Source of the DNA: Sipunculus nudus
Lineage: Eukaryota > Annelida > Sipuncula > Golfingiida > Sipunculidae
Direction of reading: 5' to 3'
Length of the DNA: 64,000 nt
NCBI GenBank assembly: GCA_026874595.1
Contig: CM049317.1
Span: forward strand, 38,588,401 to 38,652,400
The translations under genes and the position numbers were made by a program. Under the pieces are notes generated by a model. The model made no database searches, was not told the origin of the DNA, and saw nothing but the letters and a program-made list of their open reading frames with translations. Positions within the stretch are counted from its first letter, which is position 1. Each line of letters opens with the position of its first letter. Below, piece by piece: positions 1 through 12,529 of this stretch.

Positions 1-1444
1 ATAATCTGAGGGGACCCCCCCCCCCCTTGGCCAAGACAGTCAACAGTCGCACTATGATCTATATACACAACCCCACCCCCCGTTGGATGTTAAATTGTTC
101 CAAATTACAAAGCCACAGTTTCTACTGGTTTTTGCCTATGCATAGAGTTAGGCCTACTTTGCACAAGGAATGACAGTCACTGATGATTGGAAATGTGTCT
201 ATTTGGTCAAATTATTATTAAGATTAATTAAAACTCAGTGTGGTTTGAGCAGACAGAATATATTTCTTTGTTTTTTTTGTATATTATGTAAACGCACTGA
301 ATGAGATTTAGCAGGGCCTCAGAGAGCAATATTTCGAGGCGGTACAAAAGGTTTCCGCCCCCCTCCTTTTTTCTTCATTATAATAACCATTCAGTTTTAC
401 GAATGTGATAAACACTTTATTTTGATTTAAATCCAAGGCTATACTTATTGAAGCAGTTTACTAAAGAATGGACTGTAACAGAGGAATGCACAGTTTTCTC
501 CATTTAATGCTACTTATATAATATCATATATATACTTTATCCACATGCTAAACTGAATTAAAAATCATAAGGAGGTCTTTACAGGCATCCCCATAACCTC
601 AGGCTCCAGGAAAGCAACCTACTGTACAAGAGGTTACCCACACTGCAGCATGTGCTTCTCATGCTCTGTGTACTATCAACAACAATTCTATCATAATAGA
701 GACAAAACCTATTGAAAATATTTACAGGGACATAATAAGGGGTTTAATAGTTTTATATATATTATTACGTGCAGCCAATTGGAGTGCATACGCATCAGCT
801 TGTTAAATACTTTGACAGGTGTTAGATCAGCAGTGGAAGCTGTATCGATGACTACTGTGATTCTGCATCTATACCTGGTCTTTCACAATATTAGGAAGCT
901 ATATGGGTTCCTGTTAAGTTGATAATCGACAAGGTATATATAGCATGCATACAAAGGAAGCCTGGGATTTATTAACAAAATGAAAGTGACCCCCCACCCA
1001 CACACACACAAAGAAAAGCACCCTGATTAATTAAAAAAAATGTAAGGGGCCTCTCCACTGAATCGTTTTATATTCTGCGTGAATCAGTAAATAAATTTGG
1101 TTCCTTGAATAATTTTATTTACTAACACTAAACAAAAGCAACTAACCTACATTTTATATCTCTACAGACTTAAAACAGAGTAAACAAGTAAAATGAAAAC
1201 AAATAGCATTACTTCCCGAAGAAAAGTTAACACTTTTTTATAGCACTCTGGACCATATGGAATGATTGCAAATAAATATTAATTTTGGTTAATTTCTTCC
1301 ATGTATGGATCTGTTGTACTTATTATTAAATTTTTCATTATTTTAAAAATAATGATCAAGCACTAAGGCATTATACCTGGTGTGTATCCCACTGCACAGG
1401 TTCACATGAGGCCTGTAGGCCTTTTTTTTAATTTTTACACATTT
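1..1444. other. AT-rich non-coding DNA, no gene seen
   Basis: No exon or recognisable gene is visible. The stretch holds a C-tract near position 17-26, a CA-rich tract near 1000, and at about 1366-1428 the end of a family N element (GGCCTGTAGGCC-like palindrome), also seen at 14915, 26035, 29140 and, inverted, 46203. It may be intronic to TATDN1 if the missing 5' exons lie further left. Confidence 0.5.
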
Positions 1445-1930
1445 TTAGCTCAGCTGACTATAAGTCAACTGAGCTATAGTCTTGGTCCATTGTTTTTTGT
1501 CCGTCTGTCATGCCATCTGTCCGTCTGTCAATCCAACCGATAGACTGGCACATTTTTAAACCCTTGGACTTACAAATCCTGGCATACTATTAGATGTCCC
1601 CAAGATCTCCCACTAAACCGAAAACTTGGTCACTGGGACTTTGTTCCTTTGAGAAATAAAAGAAAAACCTCAATTTTCCATTGCAAACCTATTACCACAC
1701 TTTAGGACTACCTAATATCAAAACCACTTATCTGACTTTCTTCATATTTAGCATAAGTATTCCCCTATTCAGTTTCTATGTACATGCCAGAAATTAAGTC
1801 AAAATTATATAATTTGTAGAAGTTATGGGCCCAAATATAATCCACTTTGTAAAAAAACAGGAAAGATATTTACTCACTTAACATGATGAGTGTTGAAGCT
1901 AGAGACTTTTTTTCCAGGTGTATATATTTA
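1445..1930 (+). mobile_element. Family A element, 5' part, truncated
   Basis: It starts with TTTTAGCTCAGCTGACTATA, followed by the pyrimidine-rich GTCCGTCTGTC segment and the family A body (a module around 'gcacatttt...aaaccc' and 'gatgtccccaagatctcc'). The body matches the copies at 18458, 43471 and 60663 (inverted). The copy stops at about 1930, where a family G element begins, and the matching 3' part is not found on the far side. No coding capacity is seen. Confidence 0.65.
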
Positions 1931-1932
1931 TT

Positions 1933-3141
1933 GTATCCCCAGACAAAGTTGGGATACTATGTTAAAGGCATGGTCGTGCCACCCCTGCCGTTTGCCACAG
2001 AGATTTCTTTCAGGCTAGATAACATGAAAATTATTTCACGGATCTTTAGGAAATTTGACATGTGCATAGATATGAGTGAAAGGACAAAGCCTTTTATAAA
2101 TGGGGTCATGACCTTTACTAGGAGAGTGACCTTTACCATGAATAAGGCAAGTTTGAAGGGAAAATCGCCCAAATTCTTTATTATCTCAAGAAATCTTGCA
2201 TGGATTGATCCAAAAAAATTAAGGTGACTGAAACTCTTAGATAGTGTTGTCATTTACCAGAAACTGGTGGTGCCACCTATTATCCTTTTCTTGCTTTTGT
2301 GCCGTTTAATAATCGTCATTGCCTCTTGACAGTACTGTGAGCATTATAAATCAAAAACTAATGGACAGATTTCTTTTATATTGTGCATATACACAAATAT
2401 GGGTTATGGGATGATGCATGTTAAAATTAGGGTCATGACCTTTCTTATGAGAGTGGCCTTGACCTTGAATATTTCCATATATGGTGAAAATCACACAATC
2501 ATAATTATCTCAATAAGTGATGCATGGATTGGTCCAGAAATCAAGTTGATCAAAGATCTTGGATATTGTTGTCTTCTGCGGAAGACAGGTGGCATCACCT
2601 GTACTTTTTTGTTTTCATGCTGTTTAATACTCAATTATTGTCACATGACAGTACCGTGAGCATTATAAGTAAAAAACAAATGGACAGATTTGGCTCATAT
2701 TGTGCATGTCCATGATCTTTGATACCTCCATCTTGTATTCAAGACTGGTGGCGCAATCTTCAACCGTTTTTGTGTGGTGTCCATCCGTACGTTTGCTTAA
2801 GATGGAAATTGCTCAAATCTCAGGAGTTGTTCAATGTGTTGGTCTCCAGTTTGGCATGTACATCCATCTTGGAGAGTTTCCTCGTCAACCAGACAGGTAG
2901 CACCACCTACCTCACCATTTTTATAGTATAAATTAATCCCCCTTTCTCAAGAGTGATTTATCGTATTGGCCCCCATATTTGGTAAAAATATTGTTTCTCA
3001 AGTTGATTGATGGAAGAAACCATAGTCACTTGCCAAGTGTCAGTATATGCTGCTGAAGAGGGGTGGCCTATTCTAAAAGGGGGGGGGGGGGGGTTATTGT
3101 CTGGGGATACTATGGCACTTGCAGTGCCAAGAAATATCTAG
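1933..3141 (+). mobile_element. Family G Helitron-like non-autonomous element
   Basis: The left end holds GTATCCCCAGAC (1933-1944), which also folds as a 7-bp stem with GGGATAC at 1951-1957. Near the right end the reverse complement GTCTGGGGATAC occurs at 3099-3110. It is followed by a perfect 7-bp-stem hairpin, TGGCACTTGCAGTGCCA (3113-3129), eight bases, and CTAG (3138-3141) next to T. A hairpin a few bases before CTAG with a T flank is the classic 3' end of Helitrons, which also lack target duplications. No helicase or replication-initiator coding sequence is present, so the copy would depend on enzymes made elsewhere. A poly-G run (about 3079-3093) lies inside. The exact 5' end is uncertain. 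Confidence 0.6.
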
Positions 3142-3691
3142 TTTTTGTGCATATCTGAGACCGTCAATGATGTCAGTTTCACAGCTGTACTTTCATCAAA
3201 CGTCTTGAAACTTTGCTTTTTGATCATTACTGGTTTCATTGGTTGCTGAATAATGGTGGTGCCACCTGTATTTTTAGTACTTTTTTTGCAAATTAGTACC
3301 TCTATTTTCGAGACTGTCAATTGACAGCAATCACATCACCTTTTAATGTTCTTTGTTCTAGTGTCCTGCAACCTGGTGTGCTTATATATAATCCGTGCTT
3401 TTACCAGTTGCTGAATACTGGTGGTGCCATCTGTATTTTTAGCTCAGCTGACTATAAGTCATCTGGGCTATAGTTGTGGTCAATTTTCTTCGTCCGTCTG
3501 TCCATCCAACCTTCAGACTGGCACGTTTTGAAAATGTTAGACCTATGAATAAAAATTCAGCATACAGTTAGATGTCCCCAAAATCTCCTACCATACTTAA
3601 AATTGGGTCAGTATGACTTCTTTCCTTTGAGATATTAAGGAAAAACCTCAAATTTCCATTAAAACCTGTTATCACACTTCAGGACTGCCTA

Positions 3692-4775
3692 CCCGTATTT
3701 ATTCTAATTTGGCGACCACTTAAAAATAATTAATTTTCTCAGAGGTCGAGATAATGGAGGATATTTGCAAATAATCTTCATGCAGAATTTGCGGTGGTCG
3801 AGATATTAGAGGCATGCGGTTTGATAACCTTCCGTAGAGACGCAGAGCCGCTCTGACACTCGAGCGGTCATATGAATTGAGTGATAATTTGGTCGTATAT
3901 AAGTTAGTTTTGTTAGCTTAACAGTATTATCTTCAAACGGGCTTCCAACCGTCACATGAATTATACGCAGTCCGCAAATGATTAATCAAACTGAGCTCAA
4001 TCACTTTACAAAATGATCACTACTTCGCGTATAGGTACGATCACTTGACATAGACGGCAACTCATGTAACCACCAGTTGTTTCAAGTTAACCCGCCAGGC
4101 GGCGATATCGGCGGGCCGAAAAGGGACAAGCAGCTGCATCAAGTTCGAAGAAGACTTTATAAAAAATAACTGCCTATTATCAGATAACTTTTATTTGCAT
4201 AATACGGAATAAATATAGGAAAGTAAAGGCGCGTTAAAATATACACGACCGGAAATGGTCCTAGCTCGAGTGCCCTCGATCGGGCCCCGTTTGGTACGCG
4301 CGGTCACCCATCCAAAAACTAACCGGGGTCGTTTAAACTTAACTAAGATGACGGTTCCACCTATATTACAGTTGCTCCACCACGCGTGCTTTGCAGTATT
4401 TTATAAATATTATAGCTGAAGATGCCACGTGAATTGCACACGAGGCACGTGCGTACCAGGAATGGTACACGAGTTTGCTTCGTCACGGACACCCATTTGG
4501 TTCTTGAACGCTTTATCATGTTTATATATTATGAAAAACGCATCTTTGTATCTTCATAAATTTTATTGGAAGCAAGTTTGATGTGGATGCCCAGTGTAAT
4601 AAGAATCTAGTCAGATACTGCGGTGCCCGTGAGAGACGGAGGCATTTCACCTTAACATCGTCGACAGAAAACATCGTCGGCAGTCGAGAAATTAGAGTCA
4701 TTTTAGAAATTATGCTTTCAAAATATTTTTTGGGGTCGAGAAATAAGAGGGATCGCCAAACTGGAATAAATACGG
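3692..4775. mobile_element. TA-flanked DNA transposon (Tc1/mariner-like MITE)
   Basis: Terminal inverted repeats of 23 bp lie at 3693-3715 and 4753-4775, both beginning CCGTATTTATTC when read inward and matching at 21 of 23 positions. Each end is flanked by TA (3690-3691 and 4776-4777). The uninterrupted target is visible in the related family A copy near 10470, where the corresponding sequence has a single TA. A TA duplication with inverted repeats is the signature of the Tc1/mariner superfamily. At 1,084 bp, with no transposase frame, this is a non-autonomous copy. One extra C (3692) lies outside the left repeat. The core contains a 5S rRNA-like stretch at about 4300-4342. Confidence 0.8.
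4300..4342 (-). other. 5S rRNA-derived fragment inside the TA-flanked transposon
   Basis: On the - strand the sequence includes GGTTAGT, then TTTTTGGATGGGTGACCGC. This closely follows the eukaryotic 5S rRNA stretch that contains the box C part of the internal RNA polymerase III control region (TACTTGGATGGGTGACCGCC in many invertebrates). Only the central and 3' part of a 5S gene is recognisable; the 5' third and the terminal stem are not. It is therefore a relic or captured piece, not a 5S gene. The assignment rests on recalled 5S sequence and needs an alignment. Confidence 0.5.
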
Positions 4776-6315
4776 TAATATCAAAACCATACATCTGTTT
4801 TTCTTAATATTTACCAGAAGTAATTTCCTATATATTTCCTATATACCTGCAAGAAATTAAGTCTGTTAAGTGAAATTTCTTTAAGTTATGGGCCTGAACA
4901 TAATGGACTTTGTAAAAAATTAGGAAAATAATTTTCCCAATTAACAAGAAAAATTTTGAAACTCAAGCTTGAAAATTAAAGCTTGAAAATTTGGCTAGTT
5001 ATTGATTTTCTTTCTTGAGGCTCTATTGCAGTCATTTGCTTTGTCCAGATGCTGGCAGCCCACTCCTGGTCACTGGAAGTCAGCTATGCCAGGGATTCTG
5101 ATTTGTTACAGTCACTTGGGGAGATCCCCTGCTGTGACAGGCATACAGTTATTCTCATATCACCACCCCAATTCCCAAAAATGAGGATCTAATACAAACA
5201 TTTGTTAGTTATTTTCCTGCCTCAGCAGAATTGGAGATAAGGTTTTGTTTGCTCTGTATACATGTATATGCAGAAATGTTGTTAATCCCACAATCCCCTT
5301 CCCCCTCCCCAGGCTGTCATTGATTCCTTTGCACTTGTTCACTGGATCATTAGTTTATTGCAAATGTGTACAATTTATTTAATTTAAAAAATAATTGGAT
5401 TAAAAAAATTAAGATCTAATTGAAACATATTCTTGCCTCAGGAGAATGGAACATAAAAAGGTCAGCTCTCGTCATCACTCAATTATCATTAAATATATAT
5501 ATTAATTATGACATTTTTCCTTTAAGCATTGTTGAAATAACTTTCATATGCTGTATTTGTATGGATTTAAGCTATCAAAGTCTGAAATTTGAAAGCAACT
5601 TATATATTCAGATGTGTATTATAATATTGCAGATGTTAAACATAAAAAAAATTGATATAATAAATAAAAAAATAATTGAAACTTCATATATTATCAGCTT
5701 TGTTTGTCTACCAGTCTGTCTTTCCTTTTTTAAATATTATGTAACTATAAATTAACTTTTTTATCCTGTTAGCATTGTTGAATTTAGTGAAAATCCTATG
5801 TATATACACAATAATAATACAGATATGTTGTAACTCCCATCATTCCACACCCCGACCGCCCACCCCCCCCCCCCCCCCCCACCACCACCACCACCAAGTC
5901 CTTCGAACTGTTGACTGAGGACATTAGTTATATTTCAGCTATATATATTTAATAAAATAAAAAATACATATATTTAATAATATATATTATAAAAAATAGA
6001 TTAAATTTAACAAATGTGTAAACTACTGAAATGTCAACAGTTAATCGAAAAGACTACAAATTATCATGGTAATATAACAGGTCATTTGTTTACAAACTGC
6101 TCACATGCTTCGGTTTCAACATAAGGAAACACATGGTCAAGTCACAAAATATTATTTGCAACAATTTCTTGTTCATCAGTACAAACCAGTCATATATACC
6201 AACCATGGCCTATATTACCTCTTCCTCCTACACTTTATCACCATTTGATATTAATTTAGATTTTTACCCACAAGGTCAACTTCAGCTGAGCACAGTGACC
6301 CTTGGGTCCCTTGTT

Positions 6316-6911
6316 TTTCTATTCTATCACATTATTACATCAATTTTTGAAATGATCAAATGACCATAATCTTATCATGTCCACACATATATTAGCAACT
6401 CATCAGTCAGCTGGACTTCATGACCCCTGGGTCACTTGTGGACACATTTAAAGCTAAACCATTTGACCAAAACCTTTCACCTTTCACATATGACTCTCCT
6501 ACCAATAGGACAAGAACCCTGTCAATTCAAAGGTCCCAAGATCTAAGGTCAAGGTCACTGCACTCACTTCTTTGCATAGCTTGTGAACACATTGTAAGCT
6601 CAAGTTTTCATCCCAATTCTGTCATCTTTACATATGGCTTCTATGTCAATAGGAGAAGAAAACACAAGGTTAAAGAGGCTACAAGGTTAAAGGTCAAGGG
6701 CACACAACCCACTTCTTGAAAAAGCCAGATTTTCTTGCCAAACCTTCCTTCTTTCACTTATGACTCGCCTAACAATAGGGGAAGAACACGTTGATTTCTA
6801 CATCATAGTTTCAAAGGTAAGGGCACTCTGACTGACTTTCTGGTTTACATGCTGTTTTTGTGTAGCTGCTTATTGCTAAAATAGTGGCATTAATCTTTGT
6901 AGGTTTGAATT
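6316..6911. repeat. Diverged repeat with AGGTCA-like direct repeats
   Basis: The stretch contains phrases such as 'aaggttaaaggtcaagg' and 'ctttcacatatgactc' that also occur at 24490-24900 and in the 284-bp tandem array at 13080-13990. No coding potential consistent with a real gene is seen. Confidence 0.4.
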
Positions 6912-7310
6912 TTTAGCTCAGCTCACCATAAGTTATCTAAGCTATAGTGTTGGTTCTCTGTCTGTCTGGCCATCTGTTAACAGGGTACATTTTGAAACCA
7001 CTTGACTTATGGATCCAAAATTTGACATATAGTTAGAAGTCCCAAAGTTAATTTTCCTGTCAAACTCAAAACTGGGTCACTGTGAATGCATTCCTTTGAG
7101 GAAGTAAGGAAAAAACTTTTCCATCGAAAACCTATTGTTACATTCTAGGACTGCCTGTTGGCTGTTTTTGTGCAAATTCAGCAAAAATATTCCTTGATAT
7201 ATTTTCTTTGTACATGTCAGAAATTAGGTCAATATTGCATAATCTGTACAAGTTGGGGCCTGAAAATAATGTTTATTGTCAAAATATCAAGAAAGATATT
7301 TACGCTTTTT
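6912..7310 (+). mobile_element. Family A element fragment
   Basis: It begins TTTTTAGCTCAGCTCACCATA and follows the family A body through the 'cagaaattaggtcaatatt' module. It then breaks off at a C-tract (about 7315-7326), where another repeat with a CCGTCTGTCCGTCAGG motif starts; that second repeat recurs around 9240-9640. Confidence 0.55.
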
Positions 7311-9981
7311 TTGGCCCCCCCCCCCCTTCGGCAGAAAGGAGGTCATTAATTTGAGTTGTTTGATCTGTCCGTCTGTCCGTCAGGTTATCTTCTCCATGTG
7401 ATAATTTTCTTGATATTAACCTTTTTATTCAAATTTTGGTCAGCGATTGCTCTCATGCATACCTTGGTTGGGTTTTGGAATATCTCTCTGAAAAATTATT
7501 ATCACCAGCTCCAAAACAAAATTTTCCTCTTTCCCAATTCACAAAAAAAATGATGACATGTGGAGACATCTTCCGGGGACAATGAAAACTAACACAGAGG
7601 CACTATGACATGTGGAGACATCTCCAGGGGAAAATAAAAACTGAAGCATATTGAGAAAGCAAAAGGGGAAAACGAGGTGTAAGCAGAGGACATAAATTCC
7701 ACGAAAAAATGGTAAATGGGGAAGCTAGAGAGCCTTTTTCAGTGTAATATGTAACTGTATTTAATTGAGATTTATTTTGATACCAGGAATTAGGTCAAAA
7801 CTTTGGGGTTTTTTTTAAGTTATCAGCATAAATTTAAAATCATTACCTTAAATTTGCCCAACTTTGACAATGGTACATTTTTTCCTGTACACACTGTTGA
7901 CTTATTTTCACATCATGCCAACATAATGATTATGTTATAATCTTTTATCATCTGAAATTTGAAAGCATTTGATAAAAAAAACATGTCACTGTCAGGCAAT
8001 CCTGAGATTATGTAGCTGCCCCCTCAACCTCCTGAGTGCCTGTGCTGGCCTGAGGTCTGACTGATTTGTCATGGGGTGGTCTGAGCCAGAGACAACTTCC
8101 ATGTGACCCCAGTACAGGTTAACTGTTACATAATTCAGCTGGTGGGATGGCCACTTAAGCGAAATCTCAAGGTAATACATCATGACACAGTGTGTGTTAG
8201 TAAGATGGAACCTGTTTCACATTTCAGTTACAATCACACATGAAATTATATAATCTCTAGGCCAAAAAAAATTAAAGGTATGGTTCTCAGGCACCGCCAG
8301 CATCAATTTTAACCCCCTGCATCATAAATTTTTATTTTGGTTTTCCACAGAAACTTACCAATTTTGAGCTGCAGCCACTTGCATATTTCTTCCAAGTAGA
8401 TAGAATCATACAATTTCCTTTGTTATGTAGTGCTTTAGCTTGTTTAGCAAAATAAATCTGTTATTATCATGCTTTTCCATTATCATTTGACATTTTTTAT
8501 CAAAACATACTAAAAAAATAAAAATAAAAAAACGCCCACCCACATTGATTTCTGAATAAAAGTCCCTGAGAACCATTCTCTTTTTATTTTGGCCTTAATC
8601 CTCTCATGTTTATTAGACTTTTGGACTAAGGAACTGACTGACTGGCTTGGTCCACTGCGAAGGGAGAGAGTGCAGGGTTATGACTTTTTGAGCTCCCCCC
8701 CCCCCCTTGCACACATACACACATAACAAAAACAATCATTTGTCTTCATATGTTAAGGTTTATGTTTTGCTTCTATCCAAAAATCTCATCAGATATGTTC
8801 TCTACAAATGAGTTTAAAACAGACACTGTTACAGTTATTTTTCAATCAAGAATGGTTTCTGTATTGAATTAAAGACATAATTTTTTTAATATGGAATACC
8901 ACAAAAATGCAGTACAAAATTGTAAAGCCTAATTACAGTCCCTGTGGTAATTCATAATTAATGGTAAACACCCAAAAATAGTTCAGGATTTCATAAATTG
9001 GATAATGTTAATAAAACATGCTAAGGATCATGTCCTAGTTTTCCTTATTGCATGATTAAATGGATTCATGCCTCAATTTCATTTGAGCAATGTTTACTTT
9101 ATTTAACATACTTATCAAATTTGGTTTATTCTAATTTGAAAATGGAAAATTTTAAATTTATTTTACACCCTCTTATTTAAGTTAATAAATTAAATATGTA
9201 TTATTATCTCCACTTTCTTCTTTTTTTTTTGCCATGCTCCGCGGATGCTGGGGACATTAATTTGGGTTTGTCTGGCTCTCTGTCTCTCTGTCAGTCCGTC
9301 AGGTTTTTTTGTTTCTGTGCAATAACTTTCCTAAATATTATCCAATTTCATTCAAATTTGGGTCAGTGATTGCTCTCATGAATACCTTGGTTGGGATTGG
9401 TTTTGGAGTGTCTGGCTTCTGTCTGTCTGTCTGTCACTCTGTCTGTCTCTCCATCTGGTGTTTATTTCCAGGCGATAATTTACCTAAATATCATCTGATT
9501 TCATTCAAATGTTGGTTAGTGATTGCTCTCATGGTCAACTTGTTTGGGATCGGTTTTGGAGTGTCTGGCATTCTGTCTGTCTGTCTGTCTGTCACTCTTG
9601 TCTGTCCGTGCATTATCAAGCATGTAAAACAACAAGAGCCCAAAGCAGGGGACATTTATTCCACAAATTTGGTTGTTAATATTTACATGCATATTACAGT
9701 CACTTAGTTTAGATACCAGTACTACTACAAATGTGTTATCATGAGAGGCTCCTGCATGTTTGATATAGCCAGTAAAAGTACACAGGCAAGTCCAAATATG
9801 AGTATTGTGTTCATTTCTCAAATAATGATATAAAAAATGAACTGTTGCTGTATTTCAATATGTTAGATTTTAATAAAAAATAATCTCATAATCAGTTTCA
9901 GCTGTGCACCCTGACCCACAGGTCCATTGTTAATGAAATTTATTAGGCTTGGAGTAAGTTAACTGTTTCTCTCTCACGCAG
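7311..9981. other. Non-coding DNA before the first recognised TATDN1 exon
   Basis: No exon is recognised here. About 7325-7740 and 9215-9660 are copies of one repeat with GTCTGTCTGTC tracts; the latter has two internal tandem modules of about 170 bp, each with 'cctaaatatyatc'. A homopolymer C run lies at 8695-8706. The exon that should precede 9982, carrying the GE(C/F)GLD motif of TatD proteins, was looked for and not found. Confidence 0.4.
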
Positions 9982-10024
9982 ATTATGACAGACTTCACTT
10001 CTGTCCAAAAGATATCCAACTCAA
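9982..10024 (+). CDS. TATDN1: TATDN1 exon (YDRLHFCPKDIQL), internal
   Basis: The acceptor is a pyrimidine-rich run ending ACGCAG (9976-9981) and the donor is GTAAGT (10025-10030). The exon is 43 bp: two bases finishing an Asp codon, 13 codons reading YDRLHFCPKDIQL, and two bases (AA) of a Lys codon completed by the G at 16695. In TATDN1 this segment directly follows the GE(C/F)GLD metal-ligand loop and leads into the helix before the LHCRN motif. The preceding exon must end in phase 1; it is not visible in the 9.9 kb to the left. The exon is too short for ordinary ORF scanning and was found by motif. Confidence 0.88.
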
Positions 10025-10234
10025 GTAAGTATACGCAATCAGTATCACTACATATACCAATATACAAATATGTACATACAATGAGAACATTGTTCAAATT
10101 CACATAGCAAACCTGTTAGCTTATGCGATGGCGCAGTGTCGTCCTTCATATGTACGTTACCCCTTACTACCTCAAAAAAGGCTGGAGCTAGCAAATTTTG
10201 TGAAAAATTAGTCATCTAAAAAACTTTGTTGGAT

Positions 10235-12225
10235 TTTTCTTATAGTCTCATAGTTGTTTTCCATTGTCCATCTGTCTGTCAGTCTGTCCGTCCATTAGAC
10301 TGGCACATTTTGAAACTATTAGACCTACAAATCCAAAATTGGGCATACTGTTAGATGTCCCCAAAATCTCCTATCATACCGAAAATTGGGTCAATATGAC
10401 TTAGTTCCTTCAAGATATTTAGGAAAAACCTCAAATTTCCATTGAAAACCTATTATCACACTTGAGGTATACCTAATATCAAAACCACCTATCTGTTTTT
10501 CTTAATATTTACCAGAAGGAATGTCCTATATATTTCCTATATACCTGCCAGAAATTAAGTCTGTTAAGTATAATTTCTTTAAATTATGGGCCGGAACATA
10601 ATGGACTTTGTAAAAATTCCAGAAAATATTTACTCATTTAACATTAAAAATATTGAAACTAGAGACTATTTTCCCAAGTATATAACTTTGTTTAATTAAG
10701 ATTCAACTGTTTACCCAATAGTAGATCTGAATTTTGTAAATTTTTAAGTTATTAGCATAAAAATAAAATCAGTACCTTGAAAATTAGGCAATTTATTGAT
10801 TTCTTTCCAGAGGCTCTATTATAGTCAGTTGCTTTGTCCAGATGCAGGGTCCCACTACAGGTCACTGGAAGTGAGCTATGCCAGGGTTTCTGATTTGATA
10901 CAGTCACTAGGGAAGATCCCCTGCTGTGACAGGTGTACAGTTATTCTCATATCACCACCCCAATCCCCCCCCCCCCCCCTCAGAATTGTGAAATCCGAAT
11001 CAAGTATTATTTTTAGATATATATTGTTTTGCAAATTTAAAGGATATATTTTTGAGGTAAAAATAAATATACATTTGTATGCATGATGTGGTGTTATCTG
11101 ACAAGATTGAGATTTATGATGATGCAATTTAGAATTATGAATCAACTTTTATATTCAGAAATATATGTAATATTGGAAATGTATAGAAATTTAAACTTAG
11201 AATAAAAAAAATTGATGTGATAAAAAAATGAGGATCTAATACAAACATTTGTTCATTATTGATTCCTGTGCACTGGGACATTAGTTTTTATTGCAAATCT
11301 GTAAAGTTTATTTAATTTAAAAAATTATAGGATTAGAAAAAATTAAGATCTTATTGAAACATATTCTTGCCTTAGGAGAATGGTACATAATGTGATCAGC
11401 TCTGTCATTCATCTTTCCGTTATCATTAAATATATATTAATTATGAAATTTTTCCTATAAGCACTGTTTAAATAACTTTCATTAGCTGTATGTGTTTGGA
11501 AATAAGCTATTTAAGTCTGAAATTTGAAAGTAAATTATATATTCATTTGTGTATTATTGCAAATGTTAAACTTAAAAAAAATTTGATATTATAAAAGAAA
11601 TTAAGAAATAATTGAAAAGTCATATATTATCAGCTTTGATTGCCTAACAGTCCTTTTTTAAATATTATGTAATTGTGAATGAACTAGTTTATCCTGTATG
11701 CATTGTTGAATTAAGTGAAAATCCTATATGTATATACACTATATTAATACAGATATGTTGTAACTCCCATTATTCTAGCCCCCCCCCCCCCCCCCCCCCC
11801 CACCACCACCACAAGTCCTTGCATCTGCGGACTGGGGACATCAGTTATATTTCAACTGTATACATTTTGTAAAATAAAAAAATACATATATTTAATAATA
11901 TATATTATATAAAAATAGATCCAATTGAACAAATGAGTAAACTACTGAACTGTCAACAATTTATGAAAAAGCCAGCCAATGTTCATGGAAATAATATACA
12001 TCTTATGTTCACAAACTGCTCACATGCTTCAATTGTGACATTAGAAAATGCATGGTTTTGTCACAAAATATTATTTGCAAAATTTCTTACTCATCAATAC
12101 AAACCAATCATGTCAACCAGCCATGGCCATTATTGCCTTTTCCACTTAGACTTTATATCTGTCCGATATTATTTTAGATTTTTAACTTCAAGGTCAACTA
12201 CAGCTGAGCACAGTGACCCATATTT
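10235..12225 (+). mobile_element. Family A element, nearly full length
   Basis: It starts within a degraded hairpin ('cttatagtctcatag') followed by GTCTGTCAGTCTGTCCGTCC and carries the complete body. It ends in the AGCTGAGCACAGTGACCC block near 12195-12225, where the palindrome is degraded. It is the closest relative of the 3437-6315 copy. A run of about 22 C residues (11780-11801) before CACCACCACCAC occupies the same place as the C-tract in that copy. The inverted copy at 59720-60640 has a G-rich tract at the equivalent position (about 60078-60100). Confidence 0.6.
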
Positions 12226-12529
12226 TAAGCACCATGTCTTGATTGTTTACATCAAGTCAGAGGTTAACAGTGTGCCAGGCTGTTACATAACACCTTCAGT
12301 CCTTGCCTAGCTACTGCTTCTGTGAGTGTCTGGGTCAGGCTGGCTCAGGCAGTAAGTACCAGAGAGCAGAGTTGGTTCCTTGAGTGAGTACTTTAAGTAC
12401 TTGAGTATGAGTACTGAGTACTTTAAAAGTACTTGAGTACAAGTATGAGGACTTTAGCACTTTTTTCAAAAGTACCGCCGCCGCAGAAAAACCTTGTGAG
12501 CGGGATAACTCAAAAAATATTTCACTGAT

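Larger units (their letters stand above)
3437..6315 (+). mobile_element. Family A element, full length, with nested TA-flanked transposon
   Basis: The copy opens with AGCTCAGCTGACTATAAGTC and ends with a CAGCTGAGC..GACCC..GGGTCCCTTGTT block at 6275-6315, the same ends as other family A copies. The copy at 10235-12225 is its closest relative in the window: both share a 'gaggctctattgcagtcattt'-type segment and a C-tract followed by CACCACCAC near 5864 and 11780. Without the nested transposon (3692-4775) the element would be about 1.8 kb. No conserved open frame is seen. Confidence 0.65.

Noticed and set aside
4583-4807. Frame of 74 codons inside the TA-flanked transposon
   Set aside because: It runs out over the inverted repeat into the family A element and resembles no transposase.
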